Assembly (NCBI GenBank): GCA_049366695.1
Contig: JBMNCR010000097.1
Span: forward strand, 1 to 10,081
Origin: JBMNCR01 sp049366695
Lineage (GTDB): Bacteria; Bacillota; Clostridia; Eubacteriales; Alkalibacteraceae
Length of the DNA stretch: 10,081 nucleotides
Reading direction: 5' to 3'
Shown here: piece by piece, positions 7,099 through 10,081 of the stretch
How positions within the stretch are numbered: the first letter of the stretch is position 1
How the letters are laid out: each line of letters starts with the position of its first letter
Position numbers and translations under genes: made by a program
The notes under the pieces: model-generated
Database searches by the model: none
What the model saw: the letters and a program-made list of their open reading frames with translations, nothing else
Told to the model about the DNA's origin: nothing

Positions 7099-7138
7099 TA
7101 TATTACTATATATCAGTGAATGCATATATAGTAATATA
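7099..7138 (-). terminator. Perfect 15-bp-arm hairpin between secreted-protein and transporter genes
   Basis: Arm TATATTACTATATAT (7099-7113) and its exact reverse complement (7124-7138) flank a 10-nt loop. The hairpin starts 40 nt after the stop codon of the secreted-protein gene and ends 22 nt before the ribosome binding site of the first permease gene, all on the minus strand. It is followed by AT-rich sequence but no clean T-run. It could be a leaky terminator that sets a high secreted-protein to transporter ratio, a 3'-end stabiliser of the short mRNA, or a DNA operator. The symmetry is seen; the function is inferred. Confidence 0.6.
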
Positions 7139-7178
7139 GTAGCTTCACATATTCACAAAAATTGAATTATGTATAGAA

Positions 7179-7613
7179 CTAGTTTGGGTCATGCGACGTT
7201 TCTTCATCCCAATATCCAGTATTCTCATATACATTGTTATTATTATTGTTGTTTTCGCATGTTAACCATACTGATGCATAAGATGCAGTTTGATATGCCG
7301 CTGTATAATAATCCCCTGCTGCTTCTTGTACAAGTCTTGTTGATGACACATTACTACCATCAAAAACCTCTAACCAAAAATTTGAACACGTATTACCTCC
7401 TGGTTCATTAGAAGTCACAAGTGCTACTTTCCAAGCATTTTGAGTATTACCAGTACCCCTATAATAATAATCTGTTGAACGCACATTTGCCTTATAAGCT
7501 GGCACGATGAAGTCATAACCATATTTATTGTTAAATGAAGCCATGGCATTGCTTCCCATGAATAGAATCGCTATAGATAAGATTGATGCAACCATTACAA
7601 ATTTCTTTTTCAT
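7179..7613 (-). CDS. Secreted small protein, DUF2712-like
   Basis: A 144-residue precursor with a typical Sec signal peptide: MKKK, hydrophobic core 6-19, and AMA|S cleavage expected after A25. The mature ~119-residue chain is rich in aromatic, Thr, Ser and Asn residues and looks beta-rich. Two cysteines (C76, C119) could form one disulfide outside the cell. A run of seven Asn (121-127) precedes a C-terminal tail GYWDEETSHDPN. The order 'F-x-[VI]-x-A-[YN]...Y-R...N-x-W-K-V...F-W-L...G-x-WDEET' matches my memory of DUF2712 proteins of Bacillus and relatives; the function of that family is unknown to me. Start: AAAGGAG at 7626-7620, 6 nt before ATG. It is first in the minus-strand cassette and followed by a hairpin and a peptide-immunity-like ABC transporter. 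That context, and Sec export of a small disulfide-containing protein, recalls lactococcin-972-type loci, but no sequence similarity to lactococcin 972 is evident. Bacteriocin function is a hypothesis. Confidence 0.8.
   Translation of the reverse strand: MKKKFVMVASILSIAILFMGSNAMASFNNKYGYDFIVPAYKANVRSTDYYYRGTGNTQNAWKVALVTSNEPGGNTCSNFWLEVFDGSNVSSTRLVQEAAGDYYTAAYQTASYASVWLTCENNNNNNNVYENTGYWDEETSHDPN
7233..7253 (-). repeat. AAY codon run encoding seven asparagines
   Basis: Seven consecutive AAC/AAT codons near the 3' end of the secreted-protein gene. The mix of AAC and AAT codons makes replication slippage less likely than for a pure repeat. It could mark a flexible spacer between the beta-rich body and the conserved C-terminal tail. 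Confidence 0.5.
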
Positions 7614-7645
7614 TGATTTCTCCTTTCAAAATTAGATTGTTATTT

Positions 7646-7668
7646 TATATTAACACCGGTGTAATATA
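7646..7668 (-). promoter_or_regulatory. Operator-like palindrome upstream of the secreted-protein gene
   Basis: The perfect 10-bp palindrome ACACCGGTGT (7653-7662) is flanked by TATATT (7646-7651) and its complement AATATA (7663-7668), with one unpaired A at 7652. It is a GC island in very AT-rich DNA and lies 40-49 bp before the ATG at 7613. On the minus strand TGTTATATT, an extended -10-like sequence, abuts it. A repressor or response-regulator dimer bound here would block transcription of the whole cassette. No regulator gene is in the window. Confidence 0.5.
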
Positions 7669-7673
7669 ACAAA

Positions 7674-7702
7674 ATAAATAATTTTAAAGTATTAAATGTC
7701 AA
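7674..7702 (-). promoter_or_regulatory. Possible promoter of the secreted-protein/ABC cassette
   Basis: On the minus strand a consensus -35 TTGACA lies at 7702-7697. At 17-18 bp the -10 candidates (ATTTAT, TTTATT) are poor. A better -10, TATATT in a TGn context, lies at 7668-7663 but has no good -35 at the right distance. The region is likely a promoter because it heads the cassette, but the exact start cannot be fixed. Confidence 0.4.
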
Positions 7703-7769
7703 AAAATATAATGTATTGTCATAATTAACATTACCATTCTTTCCCTTATTATGCAAATATAAATATAAC

Positions 7770-7791
7770 ATTTTATGTTTTTACATAAAAT
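7770..7791. repeat. Perfect 9-bp inverted repeat with TTTT loop
   Basis: ATTTTATGT (7770-7778) and ACATAAAAT (7783-7791) form a perfect stem with a four-T loop. It is about 157 bp upstream of the secreted-protein gene start. It could be a distal regulator site or simply AT-rich symmetry. Confidence 0.35.
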
Positions 7792-7890
7792 ATAGAATTT
7801 GTTTGAAGGACTGATTAATAAACAGAAATTCAATTTTCACATGGAAGAATCATCTATTTATCAACTTCTTTGTTCTTTTGTCTTATCCAA

Positions 7891-7985
7891 TAATTTAGCT
7901 ATTTAGGAATATAGGTTGAAAACACAATAGAATTAATAAACGCTATTAAATATATTTTGTTTATTCCTATATAGCTATAAAATTA
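7891..7985. repeat. Large imperfect inverted repeat, ~21-24-nt arms
   Basis: The left arm at 7891-7911 (TAATTTAGCTATTTAGGAAT then A) and the right arm at 7962-7985 are inverted copies apart from one mismatch and a 3-nt insertion in the right arm. Between them, a nested AATAG (7926-7930)/CTATT pair could form an inner stem. The arms could be termini of a small non-autonomous mobile element (about 95 bp, no coding) or the stem of a structured RNA. No target-site duplication longer than 2-3 bp is evident. Confidence 0.4.
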
Positions 7986-8143
7986 TTAATCTACTAATAT
8001 GTTTTGAATTTACTAAAATAGTATATCACACATAAACTAAACTATACAAATTTTATACAACTTTCCAGCATTTATATCATATGTCAATTCTTTTTTCTAT
8101 TGAATTACCTTTAGTATTTTTGCTGTTAATTTTTACTTATTTT

Positions 8144-8162
8144 TTTATTATTTAATAATAAA
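8144..8162. repeat. AT-only 8-bp inverted repeat
   Basis: TTTATTAT (8144-8151) and ATAATAAA (8155-8162) with a TTA loop. It consists of A and T only, so chance is likely; it is listed because it lies in the long gap. Confidence 0.2.
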
Positions 8163-8339
8163 TTCCCATTATTAACCTTTATCCATATAAATCGAAACAA
8201 CTCAAAATTATTATGTAATCCAATAAAATAAAGATAAATAAACAACCTCAAAATAATCTTCATTTTTTTATCTGAATGATAATCCAAGAAAGTCAAATAC
8301 TAAATGTAAAGAAAACATATTAAATTAGGATGCGAAATA

Positions 8340-8936
8340 ATGAAAAATATTTCTAGTAACATTAAACAAATGTTTATTAAAGGATTGGTAACTCTCTTAC
8401 CCATCTTAATGACTTTTTATATTGTAAAACTACTACTTTCATTTATCAGTAACTTCATTACAAATTCAATACTAAACATAAATAATACTTCTCCATTAAT
8501 TTGTTGTATTATTTTTTTTCTTGTAATAATCATTTTAGGTTATTTAACTACTTTTAAGCTGGTAAAAAAAATTATAAGTAAATTCGAAAGCTTTTTAAAC
8601 AAAATACCTATTATCTCATCCCTGTATGCTACAATGAAAGATATAGTTAATGTTCTAGGAAATAAACAAAGAGCAAGTTTCAGAAATGTTGTATTGGTTA
8701 ATTTTCCAAGTGAACAATCTCAAAGCATAGGATTTATTACTAATGAAGATATCTCATTAAATGATGAAAAAAAAATTGCTGTATTTGTTCCCACTACTCC
8801 CAACCCGACAAATGGTTTTTTGCTTTATATAGATCCAAGAAATATTAGATTAGTGAATCTAGGTATAGATGAAGCCATCAAAATAGTAATGTCTATGGGA
8901 TCAATCACTACCAATAATAATGATTGGATGGAATAA
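8340..8936 (+). CDS. DUF502 family integral membrane protein
   Basis: A 198-residue inner-membrane protein with two N-terminal spans (~12-34, starting in the family hallmark KGLVTLLPILMTFYIV, and ~51-72) and a cytosolic C-terminal domain. Other hallmarks are IPIISSLYATMKD (89-101), VFVPTTPNPTNGF (148-160) and the late SMG (185-187). Length is normal for the family and nothing seems missing. DUF502 proteins are widespread in bacteria and plants (LIKE-COV in Arabidopsis); the bacterial function is not established to my knowledge. Start: AGGATG at 8327-8332, 7 nt before ATG. The NrdG-type gene begins 21 nt after the stop on the same strand, so the two are probably co-transcribed, although a functional link is not obvious. 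Confidence 0.92.
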   Translation: MKNISSNIKQMFIKGLVTLLPILMTFYIVKLLLSFISNFITNSILNINNTSPLICCIIFFLVIIILGYLTTFKLVKKIISKFESFLNKIPIISSLYATMKDIVNVLGNKQRASFRNVVLVNFPSEQSQSIGFITNEDISLNDEKKIAVFVPTTPNPTNGFLLYIDPRNIRLVNLGIDEAIKIVMSMGSITTNNNDWME

Positions 8937-8945
8937 CTACAAACT

Positions 8946-8960
8946 GGAGGTATATAATTG
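8946..8960 (+). promoter_or_regulatory. Ribosome binding site that fixes a TTG start
   Basis: GGAGG at 8946-8950 is 7 nt before TTG at 8958-8960. The nearby ATG at 8966 is out of frame, and no in-frame ATG exists before the iron-sulfur motif region, so TTG is the start of the activase gene. The rare start codon would lower its translation relative to DUF502. Confidence 0.75.
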
Positions 8961-9641
8961 AATATATGCGGTATACAGAAAACTTCTTTTATTGATTTCC
9001 CTAACAAACTATGCACTGTTTTATTTACTGGAGGATGCAATTTCCGGTGTAGTTACTGTCATAATAAATCACTTGTAGATAATACGTCTCCAATAATTCC
9101 ATTAGAAAAAATCTACACTGATTTAATTAATAGGAGAAAATTTGTAGATGCTGTTTGTGTATCTGGAGGAGAACCTACTCTACAAGAAGACTTAGTTCCC
9201 TTTATAAAAGAATTAAAAAAAATGAACTTTAGTGTAAAATTAGATACCAATGGGAGTAATCCTAATGTAATCAACTTCTTGTTAGAAAATAATTTAATTG
9301 ATTATATAGCTATGGATATCAAGAGTTCTATTGATAAATATTCTACCATTACAAATTCAAATGTGGATACAAATAAAATATTGAAATCTGTGCAGTTAAT
9401 AAAAAATGGAAATTGCAACTACGAGTTTAGGACTACCATATGTAAGGAATTAACTTACATAGAAGATTTGATTAAAATTTGTGGATATATCAAAGATTCT
9501 AAAAAATATGTACTCCAAAACTTTAAAGACTCTAAGGAAGTACTTATAGGCGAAGGTAATTTAACTCCTTTCAATTCGAATGAAATTAATGGTATTTTTA
9601 CTACTCTTAAAAAGTATTATACGAATTTAGAAATTAGGTGA
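8958..9641 (+). CDS. nrdG: Anaerobic ribonucleoside-triphosphate reductase activating protein (radical SAM, NrdG type)
   Basis: A 227-residue cytosolic radical-SAM enzyme. The N-terminal stretch GIQKTSFIDFPNKLCTVLFT (5-24) is typical of the NrdG2/TIGR02495 group. The motif CNFRCSYC gives cluster ligands C27, C31 and C34. SGGEPTLQ (69-76) is the SAM amino-group binding GGE motif, followed by LDTNGSNP (95-102) and YIAMDIK (116-122). Members use a 4Fe-4S cluster and SAM to make the glycyl radical on class III ribonucleotide reductase (NrdD), enabling dNTP synthesis without oxygen. The substrate of this subgroup is mostly annotated by similarity, so another glycyl-radical enzyme is possible. No nrdD gene is in the window; it may lie downstream or elsewhere. 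TTG start with GGAGG 7 nt upstream; likely co-transcribed with DUF502. Length is normal. Confidence 0.88.
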   Translation: MNICGIQKTSFIDFPNKLCTVLFTGGCNFRCSYCHNKSLVDNTSPIIPLEKIYTDLINRRKFVDAVCVSGGEPTLQEDLVPFIKELKKMNFSVKLDTNGSNPNVINFLLENNLIDYIAMDIKSSIDKYSTITNSNVDTNKILKSVQLIKNGNCNYEFRTTICKELTYIEDLIKICGYIKDSKKYVLQNFKDSKEVLIGEGNLTPFNSNEINGIFTTLKKYYTNLEIR

Positions 9642-9883
9642 TCGGTAAAAATAAAGTTGAAAATCACAAAGTAGACAGTTGGACAGGAAAACATCTTACT
9701 TACCTTGGATTGCAACTTTTGCTGAATTACATGTGCAACGTCATTGTCTGTCATATAATCTACAGTTAAACAATAGTTCGACAATAGTAATAGCCTAATA
9801 GGAATCCCTGTAATCTAGCAGACTAACTAAATGAAGTAATAAATGTGCAATCCTTATAAGATAAACTAATGTTTTGGAATATA

Positions 9884-9911
9884 TTGACTTATTTTTAGTA
9901 ATAAATATAAT
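9884..9911 (+). promoter_or_regulatory. Sigma-A-type promoter reading out of the window
   Basis: TTGACT (9884-9889), a 16-bp spacer, then a perfect TATAAT (9906-9911). This is the best match to the housekeeping promoter consensus in the window. It would start a transcript near 9918 with a leader of at least 160 nt before the window ends, and no coding start is seen in it. Confidence 0.55.
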
Positions 9912-9912
9912 A

Positions 9913-9924
9913 TTTCCCGGGAAA
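9913..9924. promoter_or_regulatory. 12-bp perfect palindrome TTTCCCGGGAAA at the expected start site
   Basis: It lies directly after the -10 box of the rightward promoter and spans the expected +1. Six consecutive G/C bases in this AT-rich context stand out. The position suits a repressor operator. No regulator is encoded nearby. Confidence 0.45.
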
Positions 9925-10051
9925 AAGCGACAAAATATCAGATTTTGAATCTTTCAAATAGACATGGCGAATTATGTATATAGTTAATGAAAACCCCCAT
10001 TAAAATTAGCAATTCCCTTTTAGATGACAAGGTAAAAAGACTATATAGTAT

Positions 10052-10081
10052 TCCTTTAGGGTCACAGATCCTTCGTCGCAA
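10052..10081. repeat. Possible left half of a dispersed palindromic repeat, cut by window edge
   Basis: The edge sequence GTCACAGATCCTTCGTCGCA (10061-10080) resembles the left half of the common intergenic hairpin repeats whose other half reads AGGATGACA. The right half would lie beyond the window, so this is recognition from memory and not a demonstrated repeat. Confidence 0.3.

Larger units (their letters stand above)
7614..8339. other. 726-bp AT-rich gap without a convincing gene
   Basis: Both strands were read for short genes. The few short frames, such as a 21-codon ATG frame near 7842 on the plus strand, lack ribosome binding sites and recognisable products. The gap holds the minus-strand promoter region of the cassette (7646-7702), a 9-bp-arm hairpin (7770-7791), a large imperfect inverted repeat (7891-7985) and a small AT-only hairpin (8144-8162). 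The right end must contain the promoter of the DUF502 gene, but no clear boxes stand out. Confidence 0.6.
9642..10081. other. 440-bp region without a visible gene
   Basis: No frame with a ribosome binding site and plausible product is visible on either strand. It has somewhat more G/C than the 7614-8339 gap. Contents seen: a direct repeat ACAATAG (9770-9776 and 9781-9787), a promoter at 9884-9911, the palindrome 9913-9924 and a possible repeat-element half at the right edge. A gene beyond 10081 is expected from the promoter. No terminator is obvious after the activase gene. Confidence 0.55.

Noticed and set aside
7169..7411. 80-codon plus-strand frame opposite the secreted-protein gene
   Set aside because: It lies antisense to a well-supported gene with signal peptide and good ribosome binding site; it is a shadow frame.
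7179..7613. Assignment of the secreted protein as lactococcin 972 itself
   Set aside because: The Gly/Trp/Tyr pattern of that family is not seen and the chain is longer; only the genetic context is similar.
7842..7907. 21-codon ATG frame in the long gap
   Set aside because: No ribosome binding site, and it ends inside the left arm of the inverted repeat; no similarity recognised.
8825..9040. 71-codon minus-strand frame across the DUF502/activase junction
   Set aside because: Antisense to two well-supported genes; no ribosome binding site.
9777..9783. TTCGACA, a perfect inverse of the Spo0A box core TGTCGAA
   Set aside because: A 7-bp core is expected about once by chance in a window this size, and it lies about 100 bp upstream of the promoter with no clear arrangement.

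Overview
The window looks like chromosomal DNA of a low-GC Gram-positive anaerobe, most likely from the Clostridia. Codon use is strongly A/T-biased, most genes have strong purine-rich ribosome binding sites (AGGAGG-like), two radical-SAM enzymes are present, and one of these is an activase of the anaerobic ribonucleotide reductase type. No rRNA, tRNA, CRISPR array, transposase or complete insertion sequence was seen.

Left part (1-3600): a B12-binding radical-SAM protein (62-1768, +) converges on a small, probably all-helical cytosolic protein of unknown function (1957-2415, -). That gene is divergent from an N-terminally anchored, exported protein with three tandem peptidoglycan-binding repeats (2546-3415, +). 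The short divergent region carries a perfect 15-bp direct repeat over the likely promoter. A strong stem-loop (3425-3465) closes the convergent gap that follows.

Centre (3600-7670, all on -): this is the most distinctive part. It is a compact cassette read right to left. It starts with a Sec-secreted small protein of DUF2712 type (7179-7613), followed by a perfect 15-bp-arm hairpin. Then come three overlapping six-helix ABC permease genes (6295-7065, 5580-6305, 4874-5596), one BcrA/LanF-type ATPase (4222-4857) and a membrane-anchored extracellular protein with two internal repeats (3600-4229). All genes after the hairpin overlap or nearly touch, so they are probably co-transcribed and translationally coupled. 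The ATPase has a glutamate at the Q-loop position (the 'E-loop' of lantibiotic immunity transporters), and the small protein carries its own Sec signal. I therefore infer that the transporter more likely protects against, senses or removes an extracellular peptide or protein than exports one. The whole could be a bacteriocin/immunity-like or envelope-stress cassette of uncharacterised function.

Right part: a 726-bp AT-rich gap (7614-8339) holds the cassette promoter region with an operator-like palindrome and a large imperfect inverted repeat, but no convincing gene. It is followed by a two-gene + strand unit: a DUF502 membrane protein (8340-8936) and an NrdG-type radical-SAM activase starting at TTG (8958-9641). 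The last 440 bp are non-coding as far as can be seen. They hold a good sigma-A-type promoter reading right, with a perfect 12-bp palindrome at the expected start site, and at the very edge what may be half of a dispersed palindromic repeat.
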